Part shown: piece after piece, positions 56,161 through 64,000 of the stretch
Position numbering within the stretch: the stretch's first letter is position 1
Layout of the letters: each line of letters opens with the position of its first letter
Assembly: GCF_003386285.1 (NCBI RefSeq)
Contig: NZ_QPNC01000008.1
Coordinates: forward strand, 62,001-126,000
Reading direction: 5' to 3'
DNA length: 64,000 bases
Origin: Nocardiopsis sp. FIRDI 009
GTDB taxonomy: Bacteria > Actinomycetota > Actinomycetes > Streptosporangiales > Streptosporangiaceae
The notes under the pieces: model-generated
What the model was told of the DNA's origin: nothing
Database searches by the model: none
The model's input: only the letters and a program-made list of their open reading frames with translations
Made by a program: the position numbers and the translations under genes

Positions 56161-57747
56161 TCACGACCTGCCCCCGGAGCCCCCTCGCCGCCGTACCGAC
56201 AGCGGGCGCACCCGGGCGGGTTCGGCCACCATCTCCCGTCTCAGGGAGCGCAGAAGGGCCGCCATCATGATGAAGGCGATGACGAAGAACGGCAGGCCGA
56301 ACACGATGATGGTCTGCTGGAGGGCGTCCAGTCCGCCCACGCCGGAGGCGGTGAGCACGGTGGCGGCGACCACCCCCTCGGCCACCCCCCAGAAGACCCG
56401 CTGTCGGGTGGGGTTCTTCGCCTCCCCCGAACACAGCATGTCCACCACCAGGGACGCCGAGTCCGAGGAGGTGGTGAAGAAGATGACGACGATGAGGATC
56501 GAGACCGCCGACAGCAGGGTCGTCAGCGGGTAGTGCTCCAGGAACGCGAACAGCGCGCCGGGCAGGTCCTCCTCCACCACGACCGCCTGGACGAGCCCTC
56601 CCCCTCCGTGCATCTCGATGTCGAAGGACGACAGCCCGAACACGCTGAACCACACGATGCTGAACGCGGTCGGGATGAACAGGACCCCGATCACGAACTC
56701 GCGGATGGTGCGGCCCTTGGAGACCCGGGCGATGAAGATGCCCACGAACGGTGACCACGTGATCGTCCAGGCCCAGTAGAAGACGGTCCAGGAGCCCTGC
56801 CAGCCGGTGTCGCCGAAGGTGTCGTTCCAGAACGACAGCGGGATGAGCGCCTCCAGGTACACGCCGGTGGTCTCGATGATCCCGCGGGCGAGGAAGACCG
56901 ACGAGCCCAGCACGAACACGTAGGCGAGCAGTGCCACGGCCATGACGATGTTCATGGTCGACAGCCACTTGATGCCGACGTCCAGACCGGAGGCGACCGA
57001 GGCCACCGCGATGCAGGTGACGATGGTGATGAGCGCGAGCTGGGTCACCCGGTTCTCGGAGACCCCGAACAGCTCGTTGAGGCCGCTGTTGATCTGCATC
57101 GTGCCGAGGCCGATGGTGACCGCCACCCCGAACAGGGTGCCCAGGACGGCGACGATGTCGACGGTCCGCCCGGCAGGCCCGCTGATCCGGTCGCCGATGA
57201 ACGGGTGGAGGACGGAGCTGAGCCGGAACGGCAGCCCCCTGCGGTACACGAAGTAGGCGAAGGCGAGCGCGGGCAGGCAGAAGATCGTCCAGGTGTGCAG
57301 GCCGAAGTGGTAGAGCGTGAACCCCATGGCCTGCCGGGCCGCCTCCACCGACTCCGGTTCCACGTCCGCCCTGGGCGGGTCCGCGTAGTGGCTGATCGGC
57401 TCGGCCACCCCCCAGAACATGAGGATGCTCCCGATCCCGGCCGCGAACAGCATGCAGAACCAGATGAAGTCGTTGTACTCCGGCTTGCTGTCCTGCGGCC
57501 CGAGCCGGACGTGGCCGTACCGGCTGAGGGCGATTCCGATAAGGAAGACGAGGAATGTGGTGACGCCGAGGATGTAGAGCCATCCGAGGTTGGTGAGAAT
57601 CCACCCGGACACGGCTCCGAAAGCGGTGTCGACGGCGTCGGTGAAGACGATCGCGCTCACCACGAAGACGATGGCCAACGCGGCGGAGACGGAGAAGATG
57701 ACCGGATCCGTCCGCAGCCCCAGCCGTTGTGTGATTCTGTCGAGCAT
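56161..57747 (-). CDS. BCCT-family betaine/carnitine/choline transporter
   Basis: 528 residues from ATG 57747, with about twelve helices. The signatures are L-F-A-A-G-I-G-S-I-L-M-F-W-G-V-A-E-P (shown by motif) and W-T-V-F-Y-W-A-W-T-I-T-W-S-P-F-V-G-I-F-I-A-R-V-S-K-G-R-T-I-R-E-F (by motif), the BCCT signature. It imports quaternary amines as osmoprotectants or nutrients. The open frame extends upstream beyond the ATG without good start sites. The long AT-rich leader with an inverted repeat suits regulation by osmolarity. Confidence 0.93.
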   Translation of the reverse strand: MLDRITQRLGLRTDPVIFSVSAALAIVFVVSAIVFTDAVDTAFGAVSGWILTNLGWLYILGVTTFLVFLIGIALSRYGHVRLGPQDSKPEYNDFIWFCMLFAAGIGSILMFWGVAEPISHYADPPRADVEPESVEAARQAMGFTLYHFGLHTWTIFCLPALAFAYFVYRRGLPFRLSSVLHPFIGDRISGPAGRTVDIVAVLGTLFGVAVTIGLGTMQINSGLNELFGVSENRVTQLALITIVTCIAVASVASGLDVGIKWLSTMNIVMAVALLAYVFVLGSSVFLARGIIETTGVYLEALIPLSFWNDTFGDTGWQGSWTVFYWAWTITWSPFVGIFIARVSKGRTIREFVIGVLFIPTAFSIVWFSVFGLSSFDIEMHGGGGLVQAVVVEEDLPGALFAFLEHYPLTTLLSAVSILIVVIFFTTSSDSASLVVDMLCSGEAKNPTRQRVFWGVAEGVVAATVLTASGVGGLDALQQTIIVFGLPFFVIAFIMMAALLRSLRREMVAEPARVRPLSVRRRGGSGGRS

Positions 57748-58048
57748 CCCGTGTGCTTTCTGGTGTCGGTGGCCCGCTCCACCGCGCCGGGGCGGGCCCT
57801 GACACCCGCTCCGGCCTCGCACGATACAACGGACGTTGGAAAGCCGGACGGCACCGTTCCGAGGCTTCGGCGAGCGTCTCTTATGCCCTCCCCCAAAATC
57901 CCGGAAAGCACACGGTGAAATCCCCGACAATCCCCTGAGAGGGATTGTTTCGAAGTGATCCGTCGTTTTTTGGGGTGAAGTATCACAATATTTCAGACAA
58001 GGGACGGCGCGATCATCGTCCCCTCCGCACCCGGTTCTCCCCATGAAA
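57748..58048. other. BCCT upstream region with inverted repeat
   Basis: It is AT-rich relative to its neighbours. It contains the 8-bp inverted repeat ACAATCCC (57927-57934) and GGGATTGT (57941-57948), six bases apart, which could be an operator or hairpin. No gene recognised. Confidence 0.45.
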
Positions 58049-58080
58049 AGGGCGCGCACGCCGTGCGGCGTGCGCGCCCT
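58049..58080 (-). terminator. strong terminator hairpin after aldo/keto reductase
   Basis: AGGGCGCGCACGCC (58049-58062) and its exact complement (58067-58080) enclose the loop GTGC, a 14-bp stem. On the minus strand a short T-rich tail follows (TTTTCATG). It ends transcription of the gene at 58098-58922. Confidence 0.85.
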
Positions 58081-58081
58081 C

Positions 58082-58097
58082 CGGCCCTTCGGGGCCG
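58082..58097 (-). terminator. UUCG-type hairpin at the gene end
   Basis: CGGCCC, loop TTCG (CGAA on the minus strand), GGGCCG. It touches the stop codon at 58098 and comes before the 14-bp hairpin, so the gene ends in two hairpins in series. Confidence 0.55.
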
Positions 58098-58922
58098 TCA
58101 GGCGTGGTTGAACGTGGCCGGGTCCGGGCCGATCCGGCCGTCACGGTCGAGCGCGGAGACCGCCGCCATGTCGCCGCCGTCGAGCTCGAAGTCGAAGACG
58201 TCGATGTTCTCGCGGATGCGCGCGGGGGTCACGGACTTGGGGATGACGATGTTGCCGAGCTGGAGGTGCCAGCGCAGCACGACCTGGGCGGGTCTCTTGC
58301 CGTGCTTGGCCGCCAGCCGGGTCAGCACCGGGTCCTCCAGCAGCCCCTTGCCCTGGCCGAGCGGGCTCCACGCCTCGGTGCGGACGCCATGCGCGTCGTT
58401 GGCGGCGCGCATGGCCTCCTGGGACAGGTACGGGTGCAGCTCGATCTGGTTGACCGCCGGGACGGTCCCGGTCTCGGCGACCAGCCGGTCCAGGTGCTCG
58501 GCGGTGAAGTTGGAGACGCCGATCGAGCGGGCGCGCCCCTCGTCGCGGATCCGCTCCAGGGCCCGCCAGGTCTCGACGTACAGGTCTCGCGCCGGGGTCG
58601 GCCAGTGGATCAGGTACAGGTCGACGTAGTCCGTGCCGAGGCGGTCGAGGCTGGCGTCGAAGGCCTTCAGCGTGCGGTCGAAGCCCTGGTCGTCGTTCCA
58701 CAGCTTCGTCGTGACGAACAGGTCCTCCCTGGGCAGGCCGGACTGCGCGACGGCCCTGCCCACGCCCGCCTCGTTGGCGTACAGCTTGGCGGTGTCGATG
58801 GACCGGTAACCGGCCTCCAGCGCGGTGGTGACGGCCCGCTGGGCCTCGTCGTCGGAAACCTGCCAGACGCCGAAACCCAGTTGCGGCATGGAACGGCCGT
58901 CGTTCAACGTGACGTGCTGCAT
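58098..58922 (-). CDS. aldo/keto reductase
   Basis: 274 residues. It has the catalytic tetrad in the usual places: Asp in I-D-T-A, Tyr in K-L-Y-A-N-E-A-G-V-G, Lys in V-T-T-K-L-W-N and His in L-I-H-W-P. The C-terminal I-P-K-S-V-T-P-A-R-I-R-E-N is the NADPH-binding loop. It belongs to the AKR5-like group (2,5-diketo-D-gluconate reductase kin), which reduces aldehydes and keto-sugars. It lies 69 bases downstream of the MDR oxidoreductase gene, the same strand, so probably one transcript. Confidence 0.94.
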   Translation of the reverse strand: MQHVTLNDGRSMPQLGFGVWQVSDDEAQRAVTTALEAGYRSIDTAKLYANEAGVGRAVAQSGLPREDLFVTTKLWNDDQGFDRTLKAFDASLDRLGTDYVDLYLIHWPTPARDLYVETWRALERIRDEGRARSIGVSNFTAEHLDRLVAETGTVPAVNQIELHPYLSQEAMRAANDAHGVRTEAWSPLGQGKGLLEDPVLTRLAAKHGKRPAQVVLRWHLQLGNIVIPKSVTPARIRENIDVFDFELDGGDMAAVSALDRDGRIGPDPATFNHA

Positions 58923-58991
58923 GGATCTCTCTCCGGTGGTGGGGCTGACGGTCGGTGGTGCCGGGTCCGCGGCGCGGCCCCGGCCGGGCCC

Positions 58992-60002
58992 TCAGGATCC
59001 CAGACGCACCAGCATCTTGCCGGTGTTGGCCCCGCGCATCATGTCGAGGAAGCCGTCGACCGCGTGGTCGATCCCGTCGACGACGGTGCGCTCCGCCCGC
59101 AGCGAGCCCTCGGCCAGCCAGGTCGCGGCGCGCCGGGCGTACTCCCCGAACAGGTCGTAGTGGTCGCCGACGATGAACCCGCGCAGGGTGAGCCGCTTGC
59201 CCACCGCGAGGAAGAGGTTGTCCGGGCCGGGCACCGGCTCGGTCGCGTTGTACATGGAGATGGCCCCGCACAGCGCGATCCGCCCGTGGGTGCGCGCCGC
59301 GCCGATCGCCGCGCGCAGGTGGTCTCCGCCGACGTTGTCGAAGTAGACGTCGATCCCGTCGGGGGCGGCCTCGGCCAGCTGGCCCTTCAGGTCGCCCTCG
59401 CGGTAGTCGATCGCCGCGTCGTAGCCGAACTCCTCCAGCAGACGGCGCTTCTTCTCCGGACCGCCCGCCGAACCGATGACACGGGAGGCGCCGAGCTGGC
59501 GCGCGATCTGCCCGGCGAGGCTGCCGACCGCGCCCGCCGCGCCCGAGACGAACACGACGTCGCCCTCCTCGACCGGGGCGACCCGGGTCAGACCCGCGTA
59601 GGCGGTGAGTCCGACCATGCCCAGGACACCCAGGTAGTCCTCCGCGGCCGCCTGGTCGGTATCGACCACGCGCACCGCGTCCGCGTCCAGCAGGGCGTAC
59701 TCGCGCCAGCCGCCCGTGTGCAGGACGGTGGCGCCGACGGGGACGGCGTCGCTGCCCGAGGCGGTCACGGTGCCGACGGCCCCGCCCTCCATCACCTCGC
59801 CGAGGCGGAAGGGGGGCACGTAGGACTCGGTGTCGTTCATCCGACCGCGCATGTACGGGTCGACGGACATCCAGTCGTTGCGGACCAGGACCTGCCCGGG
59901 GCCGGGGTCGGCGACGGAGGTCTCGACCAGGGCGAAGTCCCCGGGCTTCGGTTCGCCGACCGGACGCGCGACGAGGTGGACTTCCCTGCTGGTGACGGAC
60001 AT
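58992..60002 (-). CDS. MDR-family NADP-dependent oxidoreductase (CurA/PTGR-like)
   Basis: 336 residues from ATG 60002 with AGAGGAAG upstream. It has D-P-Y-M-R-G-R-M-N, the catalytic-domain mark of the leukotriene B4 12-hydroxydehydrogenase (PTGR/CurA) group. The cofactor loop is S-G-A-A-G-A-V-G-S, then Y-D-A-A-I-D-Y-R and Y-F-D-N-V-G-G. It lacks zinc-binding cysteines. It reduces the double bond of enones or quinones with NADPH. An AT-rich palindrome lies 90 bases upstream. Confidence 0.93.
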   Translation of the reverse strand: MSVTSREVHLVARPVGEPKPGDFALVETSVADPGPGQVLVRNDWMSVDPYMRGRMNDTESYVPPFRLGEVMEGGAVGTVTASGSDAVPVGATVLHTGGWREYALLDADAVRVVDTDQAAAEDYLGVLGMVGLTAYAGLTRVAPVEEGDVVFVSGAAGAVGSLAGQIARQLGASRVIGSAGGPEKKRRLLEEFGYDAAIDYREGDLKGQLAEAAPDGIDVYFDNVGGDHLRAAIGAARTHGRIALCGAISMYNATEPVPGPDNLFLAVGKRLTLRGFIVGDHYDLFGEYARRAATWLAEGSLRAERTVVDGIDHAVDGFLDMMRGANTGKMLVRLGS

Positions 60003-60335
60003 GGTGCTTCCTCTTGCCTGGGATCGGGTGGTACGTGTCGCGCGGTCAGGCGCGCACCCGCCCACGGTAGACCTGACCCTGATCGCGTTACCAATAGAAA
60101 TGCCTGAGGTCGGCATAGATTTTTCTATGGGAATGTCGGCCGGTGAGCGGGATCCGCGGCCACCGTGCGGGAATCGCCGTCCTGTGGGCCGGCCCATGTG
60201 ACCAGGGGCACCGCGCGAGGCCGGTCACCGGGTCCGCCGAGGCGCGGGCCGTGGCGGTGCGGACGCGAACCATCGGGCTCGCCCCGTGGTCCCATGGGTG
60301 AGGACGTTACCCGGAGCACGGAGGGGGTCGGTTCG
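60003..60335. other. intergenic region with AT-rich palindrome
   Basis: CCAATAGAAA (60091-60100) and TTTCTATGG (60122-60130) form an imperfect inverted repeat. The whole 60091-60130 block is AT-rich within very GC-rich DNA. It probably holds the operator or promoter of the MDR gene. The rest (60140-60335) shows no gene. Confidence 0.5.
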
Positions 60336-61388
60336 ATGGTCGGGCGGGAGGCGGCGTGGGAGGCGGAGCCGGACCGCGCACGTGAGCGCACGGGCCGACG
60401 GCGGAACCCGGTCGTGACCGTGGCGGTCTGGGCGACGGCGGTCGCCTTCGCCGTGTTCGCCCTCGTCCGGCTGTTCGGCTGGGAGCGGGGGTACCCGCTG
60501 GTGCCCCTTCTGGCCTTCACCCCGTACGTGCTGGCGGCCGGGCTCCCGGCCGTGCTCGTCGCCGCCCTGCTCCGCCGATGGATCCCGCTGGCGGCGCTGG
60601 CCGTGGCCGTGACCGTGCTGGCGGCGGTGGTGGTGCCGCGCACGATCGGCTTCGGGGTCTTCGTGTCGGGCGACGTGGCGGTGCGGCTCCTGACGTTGAA
60701 CGTCCTGGGCGGCGGTGTGGACGCCGACGACGTGGTGGAACTCGTCCGTGACCGCGAGGTGGACGTCCTGGCCCTCCAGGAGGTCACCCCGGAGGTGGTG
60801 GACGGTCTGGACGCGGCGGGTCTGGGCGAGCGGCTGCCGCACGCGGTCGACCACTCCGCCCCCGGCCCGTACGGCAGCAGCATCCACTCGGTCTTCCCCC
60901 TGACCGACCTGGGCGACCCGGGACGGGAGGTCGGCGGGTTCCACATGGCGCACGCGAGTTTCGAGGTGCCCGGGTACGAGGAGGAGATGGCGGGGTACGG
61001 TTGGGACCCGCCCCCGGTGGAGGTGGTGTCGGTGCATCCCGTGCCCCCGCACTCGGCGGAGAGCCTGCCCCTGTGGCGGGCGGGCCTGGCCGCGCTCCCG
61101 GCGCAGGACGAGATCGACGGGTTCGGGATCCTGGCGGGGGACTTCAACGCCACCCTCGACCACGCCCGGATGCGCGAGGTCCTGGACTCGGGTTACACCA
61201 GTGCCGCCCAGGTCCACGGCGCGGGGCTGGTCGGAACCTGGCCCGCCGACGGACCGCCGCGGGTCACCATCGACCACGTGCTGGTGCCGGGCTGGGAGAT
61301 CGGGGTCGAGGAGTACGAGGTGCTGGACGTGGACGGCACCGACCACCGGGGGATCCTCGCCGAACTGACACTCCCCGGCTGGCGGTAG
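60336..61388 (+). CDS. membrane-anchored endonuclease/exonuclease/phosphatase protein
   Basis: 350 residues from ATG 60336 (in-frame ATG 60294 is an alternative). Three helices fill about residues 25-105. An EEP domain follows: L-L-T-L-N-V-L-G-G (Asn), V-L-A-L-Q-E-V-T-P-E (metal-binding Glu), H-P-V-P-P (His), L-A-G-D-F-N-A-T (Asp and Asn) and T-I-D-H-V-L-V (Asp-His). The active site is complete and faces out. Substrate may be a phosphodiester or a lipid; members of this group are widespread in actinobacteria and poorly studied. Confidence 0.88.
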   Translation: MVGREAAWEAEPDRARERTGRRRNPVVTVAVWATAVAFAVFALVRLFGWERGYPLVPLLAFTPYVLAAGLPAVLVAALLRRWIPLAALAVAVTVLAAVVVPRTIGFGVFVSGDVAVRLLTLNVLGGGVDADDVVELVRDREVDVLALQEVTPEVVDGLDAAGLGERLPHAVDHSAPGPYGSSIHSVFPLTDLGDPGREVGGFHMAHASFEVPGYEEEMAGYGWDPPPVEVVSVHPVPPHSAESLPLWRAGLAALPAQDEIDGFGILAGDFNATLDHARMREVLDSGYTSAAQVHGAGLVGTWPADGPPRVTIDHVLVPGWEIGVEEYEVLDVDGTDHRGILAELTLPGWR

Positions 61389-61425
61389 CGTGCGTCGGGA
61401 ACACAGCGACCGATCGGAGGAACGC

Positions 61426-62052
61426 GTGGGCGACTACGCCGAGGCGACCGTCCTGTTCGACCTGGACGGGGTCCTGGTCGACTCCGGGGCGAGCATCGCC
61501 GCGGGACTCACCGCGTGGGCACGGGAGCGCGGTCTGGACGTGGGGGAGGTGCTGCGGCACCACGCGGGCCGCACCGACCTCGATCTGGTCCGCCTCGTCG
61601 CCCCGCACCTGGCCCCGGGGGCGGAGGCGCACCGGATCCAGGCCCACGAGGTGGCCCGGGCGGAGGACGTCGACGCGATGCCGCACGCCCGCGAGCTGAT
61701 CGCCGGGCTCGACGCCCGGCGCCGCCCCTGGGCGATCGTGACCTCCGGCGGCGACCTGATCGCGCACGCCCGCCTGGAGGCGGCGGGGCTGCCGTTCCCC
61801 GAGGTGTTGGTGACCGCCGACCACGTTACGGAGGGCAAGCCGCATCCGGCCCCGTACCTGCTGGGGGCCGAGCGGATGGGGACCGCGCCCGAGCGCTGCG
61901 TGGTGGTGGAGGACTCCCCGTCGGGTGTGCGGGCGGGCCGGAGCGCGGGGATGCCGGTCATCGCCGTGGCCTCCACCCACACGCCCGAGGAGCTGGCGGA
62001 GGCGACCGTGGTGGCGGCCGACCTGCGCGAGGTGGCCGACCTGCTGCTCTGA
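61426..62052 (+). CDS. HAD-family phosphatase
   Basis: 208 residues from a GTG with GGAGG upstream. Motif I is L-F-D-L-D-G-V-L-V-D-S (nucleophile and acid Asp), motif II I-V-T-S-G-G, motif III Lys in T-E-G-K-P-H-P and motif IV V-V-E-D-S-P-S-G-V-R-A-G. It is of the subfamily IA (phosphoglycolate or sugar-phosphatase) type. It follows the EEP gene by 37 bases, possibly co-transcribed. Confidence 0.93.
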   Translation: MGDYAEATVLFDLDGVLVDSGASIAAGLTAWARERGLDVGEVLRHHAGRTDLDLVRLVAPHLAPGAEAHRIQAHEVARAEDVDAMPHARELIAGLDARRRPWAIVTSGGDLIAHARLEAAGLPFPEVLVTADHVTEGKPHPAPYLLGAERMGTAPERCVVVEDSPSGVRAGRSAGMPVIAVASTHTPEELAEATVVAADLREVADLLL

Positions 62053-62181
62053 CCGGGGCCGCGGTCCGGGCCGTGGCCGGGAACGGGTGGGGGGTCGACG
62101 AGTGGTACCGCATCGACACCCCCGATCCGCGTGCTTTCGGATGGTTCGCTACGTTTGCCGCATCCGAGTCGAGGAGATCCC

Positions 62182-62640
62182 GTGACCGAACCCGTCACCT
62201 TCGCCCCCGCCCGCGCCGAGGACGTTCCGGCGATCGTCGCGCTGCTCGCCGACGACCAACTGGGAGCGGCCCGTGAGGACGCGACCGACCCCACGCCCTA
62301 CCTCACCGCGTTCGAGGCGATCGACGCCGATCCCGGAGAGCTGCTCATGGTCGGCCGCCGCGACGGCCGGGTGGTCGCCACCTTCCAGCTCTCCTTCATC
62401 CCCGGCCTGTCCCGGGGCGGGGCGATCCGCGCCCAGATCGAGGCGGTGCGGGTGCACGCCGACGAGCGCGGCAACGGGGTCGGGGCCGACCTCATGGCCT
62501 GGGCCGAGGCGGAGGCTCGCCGACGCGGGTGCGCGCTGCTCCAACTCACCTCGGACGCCACGCGTGAGGACGCGCACCGCTTCTACGAGCGGCTGGGCTA
62601 CGTCCCCTCGCACGTCGGCTTCAAGAAGCGCCTGACCTGA
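62182..62640 (+). CDS. GNAT-family N-acetyltransferase
   Basis: 152 residues from a GTG with GAGGAG. Acetyl-CoA motif A is V-R-V-H-A-D-E-R-G-N-G-V-G-A-D-L-M, followed by the helix and R-F-Y-E-R-L-G-Y-V. Substrate is unknown. It is followed by the isochorismatase-like gene after 87 bases. Confidence 0.93.
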   Translation: MTEPVTFAPARAEDVPAIVALLADDQLGAAREDATDPTPYLTAFEAIDADPGELLMVGRRDGRVVATFQLSFIPGLSRGGAIRAQIEAVRVHADERGNGVGADLMAWAEAEARRRGCALLQLTSDATREDAHRFYERLGYVPSHVGFKKRLT

Positions 62641-62727
62641 CCGCCCCGCCACCGGTGACCGGATCGGTCCGGCCACCGGCGCGATCGTGTCTACCGCGGA
62701 CCGGGGCCGCGCCGCCACGATCGACCC

Positions 62728-63333
62728 ATGGCACACGCACTCCTCGTCATCGACGCCCAGCAGTCCTTCCTCCGGCGCGAGAGCTGGACGGCCGCCTCCG
62801 ACCCGGACGTCGCCGACCGGATCGCCGTCCTGGTCGACCACGCCCGCGAGCGGGGCGACCTGGTGGTCTGGGTCCTGCACGCAGAGCCCGGCACCGGCAC
62901 CGTCTTCGACCCCGACCGCGGGTTCGTCGAACTCATGGACGGGCTCGTCCCGCGCACGGGCGAACCGGTGCGCACCAAGAGCGTGCACAACGCGATCACC
63001 GGCGCCGACCTGCACGGGTACCTGACCGAGCGCGCCGTGGACGAGGTCACCGTCTGCGGCGTGCGCACCGAGCAGTGCTGCGAGACCACCGCCCGGGTCG
63101 CCTCCGACCTCGGCTACCGGGTGACGTTCGCGGTGGACGCCACCGCCACCGAGCCGATCGAGGCCCCCGGCGCCCCCGCAGGCCGCTCCCTGGAGGAGGT
63201 CCTGGCCGACCCCGCCACCCTGCTCCCCGACGCGATCATCCGGCGGACCGTGTACGCGCTCTCGGGCCGGTTCGCCGAGGTGCGCACGGTCGCCGAGATC
63301 ACCGAGGGGGCCGCTACACTGACCGGATCGTGA
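62728..63333 (+). CDS. isochorismatase-like cysteine hydrolase
   Basis: 201 residues. The Asp-Lys-Cys triad is visible: V-I-D-A-Q-Q-S-F (Asp about 8), T-K-S-V-H-N-A (Lys about 90) and V-R-T-E-Q-C-C-E (Cys). It is an amidohydrolase of the nicotinamidase/carbamoylsarcosine group. The T-E-Q-C-C-E-T-T form suggests carbamoyl-type or small amide substrates rather than isochorismate. Its stop overlaps the start of the GlxA-type regulator (GTGA), so they are coupled. Confidence 0.9.
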   Translation: MAHALLVIDAQQSFLRRESWTAASDPDVADRIAVLVDHARERGDLVVWVLHAEPGTGTVFDPDRGFVELMDGLVPRTGEPVRTKSVHNAITGADLHGYLTERAVDEVTVCGVRTEQCCETTARVASDLGYRVTFAVDATATEPIEAPGAPAGRSLEEVLADPATLLPDAIIRRTVYALSGRFAEVRTVAEITEGAATLTGS

Positions 63334-64000
63334 CCACTGTCGTCTTCCTCCTCACACCGGGCCTGCACCTGCTCGACCTCGCGGGCCCGGCGCAGGTGTT
63401 CTCCACCGCCGCGACCCTGCTGGGACCGGAGTACCGGACCCGGTACGTCGCCGAGCGCCCGGAGGTCCCCACCGCCCAGGGCGTGACCCTGCTCGCCGAG
63501 ACCTCCTGGCCCGAGCTGGGGACGGACGACCTGGTCCTGGTCCCGGGGTGGCGCACCGGGGGCACCGCCGTGCGCCGGGTGCTGTCCGACGCCCGGGCCC
63601 GTGCCCTGGCCGCCCACCACGCGGCGGGCGGCACCGTGGCGAGCGTGTGCTCGGGGGCCTTCGCCCTGGCCGAGGCGGGGCTGCTCGACGGGCGGCGCTG
63701 CACCACCCACCACGAACTCCAGGCGCTGCTGGCGCGGAGCCACCCCCGGGCACGCGTGGTGCCCGACGTGCTGTACGTGACCGACGGCGGCGTCGTGACG
63801 TCGGCGGGGATCGCCAGCGGCATCGATCTCGCGCTGCACCTGGTCACCGTCCGGCACGGCCCCTCGGCGGCGGCGTCGGTGGCGCGGCAGATGGTGGTCT
63901 ACGCACGCCGCAACGGCGACGAACCGCAGGCCAGCGCCATGCTGCGGCACCGGGGGCACGTGGTGGACGTCGTGCACCGGGTGCAGGACGCCATCGACGC
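63330..64000 (+). CDS. GlxA-family regulator (DJ-1/PfpI + AraC), cut by window end
   Basis: About 223 codons are visible from GTG 63330 and the frame stays open to the edge. The DJ-1/PfpI domain begins L-T-P-G-L-H-L-L-D-L-A-G-P-A-Q-V-F-S and has the nucleophile elbow V-C-S-G-A-F-A-L-A-E-A-G-L-L-D-G-R-R. The linker ends M-L-R-H-R-G-H-V-V and runs into where the AraC DNA-binding domain should begin. GlxA-type proteins control nearby amidohydrolase or arginine and carnitine genes. The overlap with the isochorismatase-like gene fits that. Confidence 0.88.
   Translation, partial: MTTVVFLLTPGLHLLDLAGPAQVFSTAATLLGPEYRTRYVAERPEVPTAQGVTLLAETSWPELGTDDLVLVPGWRTGGTAVRRVLSDARARALAAHHAAGGTVASVCSGAFALAEAGLLDGRRCTTHHELQALLARSHPRARVVPDVLYVTDGGVVTSAGIASGIDLALHLVTVRHGPSAAASVARQMVVYARRNGDEPQASAMLRHRGHVVDVVHRVQDAID

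Overview
The window is GC-rich DNA from a filamentous actinomycete. Four things support this: GC-rich third codon positions with many GTG and TTG starts, a Spo0M-type protein, a furA-katG pair, and secreted LamG and RHS proteins. A Nocardiopsis-like organism is my best guess (inference).

Left part (1-4.3 kb): tRNA-Arg(TCT), a membrane-anchored Ser/Thr kinase with a WD40 propeller, and a small DUF1963/YwqG-like protein.

Accessory island (about 4.1-24.3 kb): an intact tyrosine recombinase sits just inside a 166-bp imperfect repeat (4114-4279). A second copy of the repeat, in the same orientation, lies at 24165-24330. Inside are excisionase and IS5-type remnants, a complete ISAs1-family IS, a truncated integrase, a frameshifted IS5-family IS and a polymorphic-toxin locus. 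The toxin locus runs on the minus strand as FG-GAP protein, LamG protein, then a 2335-residue RHS protein with a Hint domain and a C-terminal toxin, then its immunity gene coupled by TGATG. Beyond the IS5-family element lies an orphan toxin tip with its own TGATG-coupled immunity gene. Lone immunity-type genes (Imm21, DUF5959, a SUKH-like stub) lie upstream of the locus.

Middle part (24.4-41.3 kb): a cupin-like protein, a HAD hydrolase, a WYL regulator diverging from a VOC protein, a TetR regulator diverging from NmrA and DUF4386 genes, Spo0M, furA-katG, and a tightly overlapping five-gene cluster (DoxX-like, BtaA-like transferase, DUF2071, membrane methyltransferase, small membrane protein). 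A TSUP permease follows.

Right part (41.3-64 kb): mostly housekeeping and metabolic genes. These are argG with an ARG box, a MurG-like glycosyltransferase, a GHL10 glycosidase, a TetR-controlled NCS1 permease plus ureohydrolase operon, a MerR regulator, SulP and BCCT transporters, an FAD oxidoreductase, an SDR, Hsp20, an aldo/keto reductase, a quinone-reductase-like MDR, an EEP nuclease/phosphatase, HAD and GNAT proteins. At the right edge an isochorismatase-like hydrolase overlaps a GlxA-type regulator, which is cut by the window end.
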